A DNA stretch of 64,000 nucleotides from Liquidambar formosana (Eukaryota > Streptophyta > Magnoliopsida > Saxifragales > Altingiaceae): contig CM077821.1 in NCBI GenBank assembly GCA_039720395.1, positions 42,530,792 through 42,594,791 of the forward strand, written 5' to 3'. The translations under genes were made by a program, and so were the position numbers. The notes under the pieces were generated by a model, which saw only the letters and a list, made by a program, of their open reading frames with translations, ran no database searches and was not told where the DNA came from. Position 1 is the stretch's first letter; every line of letters begins with the position of its first letter. Below are positions 12,701-24,605 of this stretch, in pieces.

Positions 12701-14497
12701 CATACAATGTATTAATTCAAATGAAAAATGATTGAAAGTACTTCCAAGACATACACAGCTTCATAGTATCTGATAAACTAGGGAGCAATCATTATTGTAT
12801 TTGCACTCACTTGATAAGTATGGAGGTATTTTCATGTCTAAATAATACATACATCATTACTGCACTGTGAAAATTCACAACCTGACACAAGTCTCCCTTG
12901 TAACCAAATAAATTTCATCCTCTCTAGCACTTTTCAATGCTCCCTTCCTTCTTGTGAAACCAAGACTTCATTTCCTTCCTTTAGAAAACAGTTCCTGTCA
13001 AATATAACTGAGTGTCATATACATGGACATGTAAATATATTGGACTTCACTCCATATATATGCCTTTTATTAAAACTGTTCTCTTTTAAATGTCGCTCAA
13101 CAGGGTCAAACATGAGGATAAGAATGATATTTATGACTTTGGAGTAATATTACTGGAAGTCCTTGTGGGAAGACCATTAAATTCCAGGAATGAAGTGGAT
13201 GCTCTGAAAAATCAGGTAAGGGAGGTTCAACTTTGCTTATTGTTTGTCTTTTGAAACTCTTTTCTAATGTCTTCTTCGGAAGAATGCAGACAATTGGTGG
13301 AACTATGTTGACCTTAAATTTCATGGACTTGGTCTCTCCCCTCATTTGGAGGTGCATTGGATGGTCATTGGCCCTGTTGTCAAAAGGACCACCCAATGAC
13401 ATGGTTATTCTTCTTGTTATTGTCAATGGAAGTATGTTAACTCTTTCAGGTTGTGGTTTGAAATATTATTTTTCATAATGGCTAACATTCTACCTCATGT
13501 TATTATATATATGGCTAGCTATTGACAGATAAACACTTAATTGGCAAAAAAAAATAATGACACGGTGTCAAAAAGTGCATGTTGAGACACTCTTTTATTT
13601 CTATCCCTCAAAGCAGGAGAAAGCTTCCTGTATCTGTTGGAAACATGATGCTTTGTTTTGTGGCAATTTTGCATTTATTATTGTTCTTTGTATTTTTTAC
13701 AAGATTTGAGATTGATATTTGTGCCTTCCCACAACCGTATGACTGAATCCAACAGTAGTAAATAACTTTATTTTCGAGAAAACAGTGAGGCAAAAGCTAG
13801 TAGTGGATAGCACTTTCTGTTCCATCCAATCTTGTTTTTGAGGTACTATGTAAGAAATTTAGAAGAGGAGGAAGGTGTAAACATAGGATTATTGTTATAT
13901 AAATGCCACAAAGATATCCTAATACACTGATGATTATGCTGAATACACAGCTAACATGAAACCATTACCATGTAATTATGTTTCTAATCTGCACCCACAC
14001 CGCCTGGCATGGCGGTGTTTCCTACTGCTCCTAACATGAGGAGTTTCAGTGTACACATCTGCCTTTTTGGTACATACTATCATAGTATCATGCTATTGTA
14101 AATTGAACCCCTCAGTAACACTTTTTTCATTAAATATAATAAGCATTAGTTTCAACTGTAGGAAGGGTGCATAATTGTCGAGTTATATTTGATTTGACCA
14201 GTCATTATGGATTGTTTGCAGTTACAAGCAAGCATAACAGCTGATGATGCAGCTCGACGGAGAACGGTTGATCCTGCAATTCACAAGGGATGCTCAGATG
14301 AATCATTGAAGACTGTGATAGAGATATGCATTAGGTGCCTGCTTAAGGACCCTGCAGATAGACCCTCTGTTGAGGATGTGCTATGGAACTTGCAGTTTGC
14401 CGCTCAGGTTCAGGATGCATGGCGGGGAGACTACCAGAGCAGTGAAGGGTCTCCAGTCTCACCTTCCCAACCTCGACTACAGCTCATCTTTAAGTAG
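8363..14497 (+). CDS. Probably inactive LRR receptor-like protein kinase (At3g03770 type)
   Basis: Seven coding exons (8363-9695, 10138-10271, 11682-11922, 12316-12521, 12618-12670, 13104-13215, 14222-14497) join in phase to 784 residues. Seen: signal peptide (1 to about 24), leucine-rich repeats (about 100-370), one membrane helix (about 387-412) and an intracellular kinase-like domain from FSLEELEEATNNF (464). The glycine loop GEGSHG (483-488) is kept, but the catalytic lysine is Arg504, HRD is SNN (606-608) and DFG is SYN (626-628). Catalysis is therefore unlikely, and a plasma-membrane scaffolding or co-receptor role is inferred. The start is the ATG at 8363; the frame is open slightly further upstream (8354) but without ATG. 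A long CT repeat begins 6 bases into intron 1, and intron 2 carries an hAT element. The ligand is unknown. From memory the closest relative is Arabidopsis At3g03770. Confidence 0.95.
9702..9738. repeat. (CT)n microsatellite at the intron-1 donor
   Basis: About 18 CT units starting 6 bases after the exon-1 donor (GCAA/GTAAAT) of the receptor kinase gene. If the donor were skipped, this tract would encode a Ser-Leu run before a stop. Confidence 0.9.
10361..10397. repeat. Poly-C followed by (CT)n
   Basis: Homopolymer C of about 22 bases followed by CT units, inside the hAT element. The length is likely to be unreliable in assembly. Confidence 0.85.
10415..10575. mobile_element. Small inverted-repeat MITE nested in the hAT element
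   Basis: The left arm (AAAGTATTTTGGGTGACTA, then GGTAATACCA) pairs with the right arm (TGGTATTACACTAGG, then GGTCACCAAAACGTAATT). It is of the same type as the pair at 16524-16891, which shares the GGTGACTA and AATACCA-like words. No target duplication was recognised. Confidence 0.55.
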
Positions 14498-16523
14498 CTG
14501 CAACATTCAGGTTCTTATGCTTCCATCTATCTCATCTGCAAAGTTTAGTCTCCGTACAAATTTGATTCTATTGAGACAGAAAGTAAGTTCTTCATAGTTC
14601 ACTTTTATTACAAAATTATACTTACACACGCACACACGTACACAGTCATACTTATGGCAAGTTACAACTGCTATATGATGTACTTGGGCCCCACTCACTG
14701 TTATTCTAAATGCTTATTGTCCTGTCTTGGACTACATTTTTTCCTACACAATATTAGGCTATGTTATATGGACTCATGTGAGGGTGTGTGTCCAAATTCC
14801 GGATTCATCCTCTTTCTTAAGATTTTTCACTATTTTGAAGTTTCCGACGAGAGCCACACCCATGTCGTGTCTTGTCGACACGTGTATTCCAGGGTGAAAC
14901 AAGTAACATAAACATTAGGGTATTAGAATTGACCTAAATTTTTGGTTGTCAACTTGTCATTAACAGTACGAGTATGGAACGTAGAATTTGCAGTATACCA
15001 TCCTGTTGTTTACATGGTGTATGGTAATTTTAACATAAAATCTTGTCATGCAGAGATACGGGAATCCCAAAAAGAAGAAACAGGAAAAGTAAAATCAAAT
15101 AGCTATTTTCAGAAGCGCTTTTTTGGCTTGGTGCTCAATCCTTCCTGGCATTGAAAGTGTGCCTGATGGGGGTATCTATCCCCCTTTGTTTTTGTGTAGT
15201 TACTTTCTTTTATTTTTAATTTTGTAATTCTTTTGACAACTACTTGGAAGTCGCAGAATTAGTTGTCCATATCAATTCCCAGGAAGAAAGACAGAAAGCT
15301 ATTGCATTGTCTTATTCTCATTGAGTTCAATTCCTCCTGGATCGCGCTTGATGATTCAGAAAGCTATATTGATGGTTGCAGAGCACATATCCATGGAAAT
15401 TTTTTGGTTTTGTTCTTATTTTTCATTTCTGACCTTCAGGTTACCAAAACACTTTGATGGGACTACAAAAATGATGAAAACTCCTACCATGAGGAGTTTC
15501 ACTGTTCTCCATCTTCGCAGGATCTGCAATGCACAAATTTATTTATAAAAATAATATTATTTGAAAATTAAAATTTTAATAAAATATTTATTCCCTAAAA
15601 TAGTAAAATGTATTTATTAATGTAATATGTAAATTAAATCTAAAAGATATAAAAAAAAATATAAAGTAAATAATTAAATCAAAATAATCTTCGATGCGAT
15701 GTTAGCGTAATGTATCACACAAAATTTAATCATACTCCTAAATTTTGAAAAACAATTAATTTTATAGTGGAAACTTGTGAGAAAATGAATGAGGTGAAAC
15801 GTTATAATATTTGGTGAAAAAAAATTAAGACTCTCTAGAGTATGATCCATCACATGGTCATAGTTGTGACATATTGATATATACCAAAGCAAGTATAGGC
15901 ATCGAAAGTGTCTCGAAATCTAACATGGTAGATTATAGAATGCATGATAATAATGAATCTTAGCCTTCCATGAAGGTTTTAAGTGGGTTTTCAGAGAGTA
16001 AAAAGCCGAGGGAAAAAAAATACCGAAAATATGTTTGAGATCAAAGCACAAAAAGATGAGAAAAAAGTTTAAAGAGAGAAAGAGAACATGAAAGAAGCAA
16101 AGAGAGATAAGAAAATAAAGAGAGAACATATATCTTTTCGGCTTTGGGTAATTAACCATTTGGAGGAATTTTGATTAAAATATATTTTTTTTCCTGAAGG
16201 TAGATCGAGAAACTTTGAAGATTCCAGCTTGTTACGTTTTTTTTTTTTCTTTTTTTTTTTTTTAAATTTTAATTCTTATTTCCTCTTATTCTTTTTGGTT
16301 ATGACTATTTATAGTTTTATATGTTCAATTTTTAGGAGATGAGATAAATAGGTATAAAGAAAATGAAGAAATATAATACAATCTACTAAATTTGAGTTGA
16401 ACATTGTTTAGTGTGGGTTTTTTGATTCTCCCACATGAAAAATAAAATATATGCAATAAACACCAAGTGTCAACTTAATGGCACTGTGTGAAAAGGAGCA
16501 GTAGACACATCTCAAAAAAAGTT
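14498..16523. other. 3' flank of the receptor kinase and AT-rich spacer
   Basis: The first several hundred bases probably hold the 3'-UTR of the upstream gene; no poly(A) site can be fixed. The rest is AT-rich. Open frames at 14654-14911, 14942-15154 and 15263-15548 show no domain. A poly-T tract occurs at 16240-16263. Confidence 0.5.
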
Positions 16524-16717
16524 GGAGAAATTATATTTATGGTGACTACTTCCCCAACCCCCCCCAAAAAAAAATGAAGAAGAATTAGAAGTAGAGAAGA
16601 AATTGGTAGTCAATTTGAAGTACGTATACGGTCAATTTGTAGTAAGTTAGTAAGTTGGCAGACAATACCCTTGCTTAGTATTAAGTTAGAAAGTAATCAA
16701 TAAAAAGTAATTTGGCC
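16524..16717. mobile_element. Inverted-repeat MITE, first of an adjacent pair
   Basis: The left end GGAGAAATTATATTTATGG and the inverted right end GGCCAAATTACTTTTTATTG form imperfect terminal repeats. It is immediately followed by a related element. Confidence 0.5.
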
Positions 16718-16724
16718 AAAAATT

Positions 16725-16891
16725 GGGAAAATTATTGTTCGCTAATCACTTCTCAACTTAATACAAAAAAATAAATAAATAAATTAGTAGTCATTTTGAA
16801 GTAGATATATAATCAATTTGTAACAAATTGACAAAATAAATCCTTTGTTTGGTATTAAGTTGAAAAGTCATCACTAAAAGGTAATTTTTCC
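16725..16891. mobile_element. Inverted-repeat MITE, second of an adjacent pair
   Basis: The left end GGGAAAATTATTGTTCGC pairs imperfectly with the inverted right end GGAAAAATTACCTTTTAGTG. The subterminal CTTAATAC and GTATTAAG words also pair. It is the same family as 16524-16717. Confidence 0.5.
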
Positions 16892-17869
16892 AAAAAAGTT
16901 TTCAGCATGTCATTTAAAAAAAAGGAAAAAAAAATGAAAAGTACCTATGCTAAAAAAAAATAAAAAGTACCTATGCTGCCACGTGGCATCTCAATCTGTG
17001 AGACTAATTGTATTTTACCATTATTAAAATTATACTATCTTCCAAAACCACGAGAAGAAATATCACAATGAATTCTAACATTGGTCGAACCTACTCTACT
17101 CAACTCAAACTCCGCTCTGGTCAACATTGACAATTACCGCCCTCAACATAAATTTTTTTTGATGTAGTTACTGCCCTCAACATAATGAATCCTCACTCAA
17201 CCATAAATGATGCATTACATGACTAAAGTCATCTAATTAACAATGTACTAGTAGCCAGTCTAAAAACAAAACAAAAATAATTCAAGGATAATATGCTAGC
17301 AGACTAGTAGAGACAGTAGATGAAATTGCAGCACATGCAGAAAGCATCTAATTGTACGATAAAAACAATAACATACAAAAAAACAGCATTCAAGCGAAAA
17401 AACTTAGAGAAGCAATCCCCAAAAATTTCAGGAAAATAAAGAGATTCAAAACAACCATTCATAAAGTCTGAATATTCTGTAATACACTAAGAGAACTCTT
17501 CCCTCTCCCACCCCTCCCCTGAGGGGAAGTACAAACGCCACTGCCAAATATTCATCTAGGATAACAAAACTACAATAATACTTCCTATACACAAGCTACA
17601 AAGGGACGCATGACAGTTACATGAAAGATAATGAAAGAAGAATAAGAAGAAAACATCAAAACAAAGTTTCAAGCAGAGCTGTCTAAAGGCAGATATCAAA
17701 TCATTCAAAGAAATTCGCGAAGAGCAATGCACACGAAAGCATATTACATTGAGTACGCCACTTTCTAAAGTTTTAGCATTCTCACTTCAGACGTGTCAAT
17801 GCCACCACCATTTCCCAAAATTTTATTTCTTCACCATAACAGAAGTTGGTGTTGTTTTCATGGGGCTTT

Positions 17870-20800
17870 TCAGTCAGCTGTCCAGCTCTGCTCCACTATG
17901 TCACGCACTCTTCGATTGTATTCCCGTTTATTTTCGCTGAACATGCGAGCTGCTTCAGAGTTTGCAGGAGAGTTTGGATTGGGATCACAGAGCAGGGACT
18001 GGAGAAACCAAAAAAGTTATGTCTTGTTAGCATTTTGCAATTTGTTGAAAAGAACCTCACAAGCACATTTGCTAATAACCTGGAACTCTATGGAAATACA
18101 AGATTGATGTTATAAACTTATAACTGGTTACGGTTATGCCTGGAAAGCCATCTAAATGACCAGTTGAATCAAGCAGCAAGAAAACTAAAATATGACATAG
18201 TTAAACGGATCATAGTACTTTATCCTTAAGCAGAGGACATGTATCAGTAGTAAATCAAAACTCAGTTGAACTCAACAAAGCCTTGCATAACTACATCAAG
18301 TGGGTGACACACATCTTTTTTCGTCATTATGGATCAAATCATTTAGCAATAGTAGTTCCCTATTTTGAATAGAAGTACTAGGCCATTACATTGACTTCAA
18401 CTTTCATTGATAAATATACTGTATTAGAATCACAAATAGTAGATAGGAGAACTATTTATCATAAATATAAAAAAAAAACAATAAAGAGGCCAAAGTCCTT
18501 GTACACGTTTCTATTTCTCGATGGGGGCAGGGAAGGGATATAACTTAGCGGTAGAGTGTCGCCTTGATGTAAGGTATACAAAAGAGCTAAAAAATTACAA
18601 TCCTAGTGAATCCAAAAATTTGGTAAAGCACATCCAGTTTCGCAAACAATTCGGTCCTTTCCAAGCAAAACCTCACTAACTAGTCTAAACTTTTATCTTT
18701 ACAACAACTCTTCCACCTCCAAAATTCCCCTCTTCCTCTCCTTCTATAGAGTCCTAAAACAAGAATGAGGTCATCCACCAAACTGAGAGTTTTTGTTGCA
18801 GCTCCTTGTTAGAATGCTTGGGTAGAACTCACCCCAAAAGCTAGCTGTTGAGGTAAGGGTGCCCTTCCACTTATATATTGCACATTACATCTACTCCCAA
18901 GCGATGTGGGACTTCGCTTCACACCCTCCCTCACACCCAACGTGCTCACTCAACAGCACCTGCCACATGCAAGCCAAAGACACGCACCCTACCCATCCTT
19001 GGGAGCCCCTGCTCTCATACCATGTTAGAATGCTTGGGTAGAACTCACCCCAAAAGCTAGCTGTTGAGGAAAGGGTGCTCTTCCACTTATATATTGCACA
19101 TTACATCAACTCCCAAGCGATGTGAGACTTCGCTTCACACCCTCCCTCACGCCCAGTGTGCTCACTCGACAGCACCTGCCACGTGCAGGCCAGGGACACG
19201 CACCCTACCCACGTGTAGTGCTCACTCGGCAGTATACGATCTTCCTTCTTTTTTTTTTTTTTTTTCCTTTTTGGTAAGAAAGAATAATTCTTATTAATTG
19301 AAAAGACGTATTACAAGCATATATATAGAGGACTGACACTAATATTAGGAAACTAACACTAATAACCCTAATTGACTAAAATACTAAACAACCCTTACTA
19401 AACTAAAATATTACATCTCACACCTCCTCTCAAACTCATAATGCGAGCCATCAAGAGTTTGTCAAGAATAAACCAAATTAGCAGAGATATGAGACTGCAT
19501 AAGCATAAAGAAATCTCCATGAGGTGCAACGGTCTAAATATTCTGAGACTGAGAAGGCAAAAAATCCAATAACATTCTTTGACTCCATTGCTACGGTTAT
19601 AATGCCAAAAGATACCCAATTAAATGATGTGCAGATTCCAAATAGTCATCAAAGGGCTGGTCAGTCGTCATATATCAGCCATATATCAGCAACAGCTCAA
19701 TTCAAATCAAATATAACCAGACAAAGTGCAAAGGTATTCCAAATAGACTTAAGGCTTCCATGCCAAAGACCAACTGAAGCAAGAGATGCTTCACAGAGGC
19801 TGTGTGCTTAACAATGCAATTGCGGATGCTTAGGGTCGGAATATGCTACGATGCAAAGGTGCAATGATCTGATTCGACTGTAGAAAGGGTTGTGATTCGA
19901 TTCTTCATGATGCTATTCGATTATTGTAAGAGGATGAGTATGTTATCCTTCACAACAAGAGAAAGAGACTATCCTTCACATAATGCTGACAAAGAAAGAA
20001 AAGGAAGGATTCTCAATTCTTCAATTGGGGTGAGCTACTGCTGCTATGGAGGGAGAAAGGAGAATAGGTACTGCAAAGAAAAACCTAACACGATGCTATG
20101 TGTTTTGTAAAGGCCTGATGCGATTGCAACAAATGAGACAACAAGAGACAATGAGAGAGAGAGAGAGAGACAGATGCAACGGTACAAAGGAGATCCAAAG
20201 ATGCAAAGGAGATGCAATCTAGTGCAACAATACTTAAGGTTCAAAGATGCGACCGCAAAAGAAATTCAAACAAAAGAAGATGTGACTGGGGGCTTGCGAT
20301 TGCAATTACTTAGTAAGACGAAGGAGAGAGAAATTTTGATGCGGCTGCTTCACAAGATGCAATTGCTGATGACAGAAGGAGATGCTTCAAAGATATGCAA
20401 TGGTAGAGGGAGAAGAAGATGTGGCAACCACTTGGGCTCTATGCGACACAGAAGAATGCTGAGGATGCGATCTTATACAACTGAGAAGAGGATGCAACGA
20501 TGCAAAGAAGCTGCAATTTGGTAGGGAGAATGTGATTTGCTATGATTTGGTGCAAAGGGGATACGATCTGATGCAACTATGCTTAGGGTTCTACAATCTG
20601 GTGCTTCACGGTGCTGTTTTGCTGTGCTAATTCTTCACAATGTTGTTCAAGAGACAAAATGCAACTAGGGTTCTGATTTCAAGAGTTGCTATTACTTCAC
20701 CAATAGAAAGAGATACAGCAGAGAAAAGAGAAGGCTGCTGTTGTCTCGATTGAAGAAGGCTTTATAGCCGGAGAAGTCGCGGGAAGAGAAGACCCATTTA

Positions 20801-23800
20801 CAATGAGAGCCAATAGTATCCGATTTTCTTTGTTTTTGCTTATGCTTCTGCCTCTTATGCGTTTGGTGTGAACAACGAATGGGTATGAAGCTGTTCAAAT
20901 GGGCTGGCTTTGAGCAGTGTCAGATATTGGGGTTAGGGTTTCTGTTTCGGTCACATGTTTCCACCTTTTAATGCCGTAATGATGAGATTGTTCTATGACT
21001 GGAGACGATTTGCGCTTGGTCGGAGTGGTGGCTAGCGAGTGCCCCGACAACGAAGCTCGCTGGTCACCGCCTCTCATGTCGCGGGAAAAATTTGACGTGT
21101 GATGGTGCGTGCCAAGGAGGGAGGGAGGGAGGGAGGGAGGGAGGGGGGGGGGGGGGGGGGGACACGCACCCTACCCATCCTTGGGAGCCCCTGCTTTGAT
21201 ACCATGTTAGAATGCTTGGGCAGAACTCACTCCAAAAGCTAGCTTTTGAGGTAAGGGTGCCCTTCCACTTATATATTGCACATTACATCAACTCTCAAGC
21301 AATATGGGACTTCGCTTCACACTCCTTACCCACCAAGAGCAAGCCAATTGCAAAACCATGTTGGGCAACCTCCTCCTTGTCCCAAAGAAAAAAAAGAAAG
21401 AGGTTCACGACTCAAAAACCACTCTTTAGCACTTATATTACCAAATAGATCTCCTAGATGAAGCCTTCCATTTGTAAGCAGCATTTACACAATCTAAGGT
21501 GCTTATAAATGTCTAACATACTAAACGTTGAGATTTTACATCATTCATCAGAAGATTGATTGGCATATTATGCTCACACCAAACATGGGTCCTTGAAAGA
21601 GTAATCAAATTATAAAGTTTCCTACTATAGACTAATTTTTCAAAATCTATTATTTATTTCACTACTCCATCAAATGCCTAAAATCGTATAAAGACCTAAA
21701 ATGGTTTTTGCAATACCATCCCTTACAACCCACTACCCCTTTATGCTTGTCTTCTGAGAACCATGGGTGGGGGGGAATCACTTTGCTCAACATTAAGCCT
21801 CAGGGATTGTGCCCAAAAAAGGAGAGAAAGCAAGAGAAAGAGAACAACCCCCTTAGGTTTAAACCCACAAACAATTTAACCCCTATTCCATTAACAAACC
21901 CTTAATATCACCAACCCCTTCATAAACTCTAAGGAAAACAAAGTTCTAGCGCACCTATACTTGATTACATTTAAACTTAGTCCCTACTTCAAGGGTTGTC
22001 CTCCACCAATGGGACAAGAAAGTTGGTAAGCCTGTGATATTAATCTTAATGTGATAAGAAGTTTTAATGAATGCCAACAATGATATAGCTTGCAAGTTCT
22101 TAACAACAAAGAATTAGTTTTTCCAAATTCATCATGCAACATATTTTAATCAAAAAAATTATAAAAGCAAAGTCTGAAGGACATATTCACCCCCCCCCCC
22201 CCCCCAAAAAAAAAAAAAAAAAGAAGAAAGAAAATAGAGTTAACAGGAAGTTGCACCTGGATAGAAGTAAGTATGGCAGCAACATCATATATTGGACTCC
22301 ACTGATTCTGTAAAATATCCAAGCAAATGCTTCCATCGGCATATACTGATCAATACCATAGACAAAGTTAGAGACTTAAGGCAACCAATATTTAGAAACT
22401 ATATGCCAATAGAAGCTCAGAAAGTATGAAATACGCCTAATCGTCAGAAGGAAGAATTACAGCAAGCAGTACAAAATCTATTCAAGGCCAACAAGAGAAT
22501 TTATGAGTCAGAATAGGACATACTGTTTGGATGAAACATCCTTGAGACAAACCGGACTGTTGGAGGTTTATTTGGGTAATCCTCCGTGAATTGCAGAGTC
22601 AGCTTAAACGTACCTGAGAAACCTCAAAAAAAAAAAAGGCTTAGATGCTGAAAAGAAGCTGAAAATTCTGAGCAAAGATGTTGCAAAAGAAAAGGAAACC
22701 AACAAGATTTAGTTAAACATCGTGTCAGCTGAATCTTTTTCCATAAAATCCCCTCATTCAAGTGGATCAAATATATAGTTAAATGGTGTCACAGAAAACC
22801 TAAGTACCATTTTAATCAGGCTAGCGCATAAATTTTAAACCTCAACATGCGAACTTATATCTCTTAGCATAACACAAAAGCTATAATTCACTAGCGGGAA
22901 AAAATGTAAAAAATAAAACCCAGTGCAAATCAACAGAGAAACAACATGTGCAGAATCTTTGGCACCTTAACATGCTTATCCAGATGCAGATTTCAGCTTT
23001 CACAATGTGGAAATTTGTATTCCCTCATGCTCACTCTCATATATTTACAAAGACCACAGACTCAGAACAGAACCATAGAGAAATAAACTCACACGGAAAA
23101 CAATATATTGGGGCCACCAACACAAGGTTTCATGTTTCTCATGGGCCTTGGAGTTACCTGGTCCATATGGATTGTGGGGTCTTATATAGGCCTGGGTTTT
23201 CCCAAAGGGTTTCCTTGTCATCAAAAAATAAAAGATAAAAATGTATATGAGAACTGTAAAATGAAAATTTGTGCCATGTTTAGTTTGTGCCATGTTTAGT
23301 GTTCATCTTTCCCACACCCAGTCCCAAGCCTGGATAAGGAAGGTTGTGGTAGGTAGATGTCCAACATAAAACTTATACACCTTATGAACATGAATCCCAA
23401 TATGAAATGAATTGGGGTGTTCCCTACTAGCAGCAAGCTGTATTGGACCCTAGTGGCAATGAAAAATGGGCAAAGGCTAGCTAAGGTGTTTCCTATAACT
23501 GTCACACCACATCAGCACCCTGTGCCGAAGTACCTGCAATAAGCCGACCTTCATGATGTACACAAATGAGGGATTTCGGGAAGTTGTATCACAAAAATCT
23601 CTCCGGAAGCCCTAAAACTAAAACTAATAGAGAGAAAAACACAAATCCTCGTAAATTTCTTACATACAAGTCCTAGTCTGAATCAGCGCATTACTCATCT
23701 GGTTCACATAATGATTTGCATCCTTGATGTTCAATCAGTTGACATAATAATTTTTACAAAGATACATGTGCACTTCATTCAAGCTAACCCATCAAATAAA

Positions 23801-24395
23801 ATAATTGAGTGCCATTTCTAGGATTGTACTAATCTAAAAGCCAAGAACTTACTAGGTGGAGACAATTGAAATCAAAACAAGCAAATGTAAATCTTACTAA
23901 ACTAACAGCCAAGAACTTAGTTGAAACTACACCAGAGATCAACTATAACATACTAACATCCACAAGTCCGCAAACAATACAGAACCCAACAGTCGACCCA
24001 CATCTAACTCATCAATTGTTGAAAAATACCAACAAAATTCACAACTATGATCCATTACAATACACACATTTATGTATCTAGACACAAATATTTAACAGAT
24101 TACAGTAAATTTCACAAAAATTAGATAAAATTACAGGAATAGAAGATCACCCACCTCCATCCCAAGGAGTATCATCAGGTCTGCAAATCCCAAAAAAAAT
24201 CAAAATCAACACCATGAAAACAAGTGATGAAACAAAAACAAAGCAAAAGACACGGAAAAAAGAGTGATACCCAAAAATCACGGCGTTCCACAGCATGATA
24301 TTGTTATCCTGTGGGGCCCCACTGATCCCAGCTGGTGGATCTTGCTGCAACCTCTTGAAATCCCTCATCAGCCTCTTCCGAGCAGGCGTCGACAT
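17870..24395 (-). CDS. UBC2: Ubiquitin-conjugating enzyme E2, RAD6/UBC2 type
   Basis: Five exons on the minus strand (24395-24271, 24180-24155, 22613-22524, 22345-22257, 17998-17870) join in phase to 152 residues, the exact length of Arabidopsis UBC1/UBC2. The N-terminus [20 protein letters not shown] and the core with catalytic cysteine in SICLDI (Cys88) are diagnostic, and the protein ends WTAD. It takes ubiquitin from E1 as a thioester and passes it on with RING E3 ligases. Known roles of this family are monoubiquitination of histone H2B (with HUB1/2) and DNA-damage tolerance, in nucleus and cytosol. The fourth intron (17999-22256) is expanded by a TRIM retrotransposon array and a plastid-like tRNA fragment. 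GA and TA repeats lie upstream of the ATG (24470-24605). The call is secure; which UBC1/2/3 paralogue is the orthologue is not resolved. Confidence 0.97.
18534..18570 (+). other. Plastid tRNA-Val(GAC)-like 5' half
   Basis: Begins AGGGATATAACTTAGCGG and continues into GTAGAGTGTCGCCTTGATGT, which differs at about three positions from the 5' half of plastid trnV-GAC as I remember it. The match stops after the anticodon arm and no acceptor-stem 3' half follows. It is most simply a short nuclear insertion of plastid DNA; a tRNA-derived retroposon is the alternative. Confidence 0.6.
19212..21160 (-). mobile_element. Retroposed LTR-element fragment nested in the TRIM (17-bp duplication)
   Basis: The 1,949-bp insert is bounded by a 17-bp direct repeat GACACGCACCCTACCCA (19195-19211 and 21161-21177). 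On the minus strand it reads from a G/GGA-rich end through non-coding sequence with many GATGCAA-like words. It then passes a purine tract next to an LTR-like segment (TGTAATATTTTAG, near 19418 down to about 19265) and ends in poly-A (poly-T at about 19247-19264 on the plus strand). No gag or pol frame was found. The long duplication and poly-A suggest LINE-type retroposition of an LTR-retrotransposon RNA, which is inference. About 35 bases between the poly-A and the repeat are unexplained. Confidence 0.5.
21117..21160. repeat. (GGAG)n / poly-G tract
   Basis: GGAG-type units followed by about 17 G residues, at the edge of the nested insertion. The length is likely to be uncertain. Confidence 0.85.
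23127..23230 (+). repeat. Possible SINE-like sequence
   Basis: Sequence with GGAGTTACCTGGTCC, then GGCCTGGGTTTTCCCA and an A-rich tail (from 23222), reminiscent of Au-type plant SINEs. Pol III boxes are degenerate and no target duplication was found. Weak call. Confidence 0.35.
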
Positions 24396-24528
24396 GGCTT
24401 CTATATATACCTCCCCTCTGTATGTAGAAGAGGGTTTGGCTGTGTTCAGAAGAACAAGACCATGTAGAGAGAGACGGAGAGAGAGATCTGGGAAATCTAG
24501 AGGGAGAGAGACGTGATATTATGTCTGT

Positions 24529-24605
24529 GGCGTATATATATATATATATAGGGGGAGAGAGAAAGAGAAAGTGGGGGAGGGATAGAGAGAGAGAGAGAGG
24601 GGGGG
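24529..24605. repeat. (TA)n and (GA)n tracts upstream of UBC2
   Basis: TA repeat (about 24532-24550) followed by GA-rich sequence (to about 24605) directly upstream of the UBC2 start. It probably covers promoter and leader. Confidence 0.75.

Larger units (their letters stand above)
18807..21321 (-). mobile_element. Tandem TRIM retrotransposon (LTR-IN-LTR-IN-LTR) in UBC2 intron 4
   Basis: Three LTRs of exactly 117 bp each, from TGTTAGAATGCTTGGG to CTTCACA (18807-18923, 19023-19139, 21205-21321). Between the first two lies a 99-bp internal domain. Read on the minus strand, its start resembles the plant initiator-tRNA primer site (TGGTATGAGAGC at 19022-19011) and its end is a purine tract next to the LTR. 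The second internal domain is split by a 1.95-kb insertion. The whole array is flanked by a perfect 5-bp repeat CTCCT (18802-18806 and 21322-21326). There is no coding capacity. It lies in the same orientation as UBC2. Confidence 0.88.

Noticed and set aside
18534..18570. Functional nuclear tRNA gene
   Set aside because: Only the 5' half of the cloverleaf is present; the T arm and 3' acceptor strand are missing.
18859..19297. Related small frames ([17 protein letters not shown] and similar) repeated at 18.9, 19.1 and 21.3 kb
   Set aside because: They arise from translating the TRIM LTR copies, which are non-coding.
24147..24395. An 82-residue short E2 protein read straight through from UBC2 exon 1
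   Set aside because: The frame runs into an intron after VIFG; splice sites at 24271/24270 and 24180 restore the normal E2 sequence.
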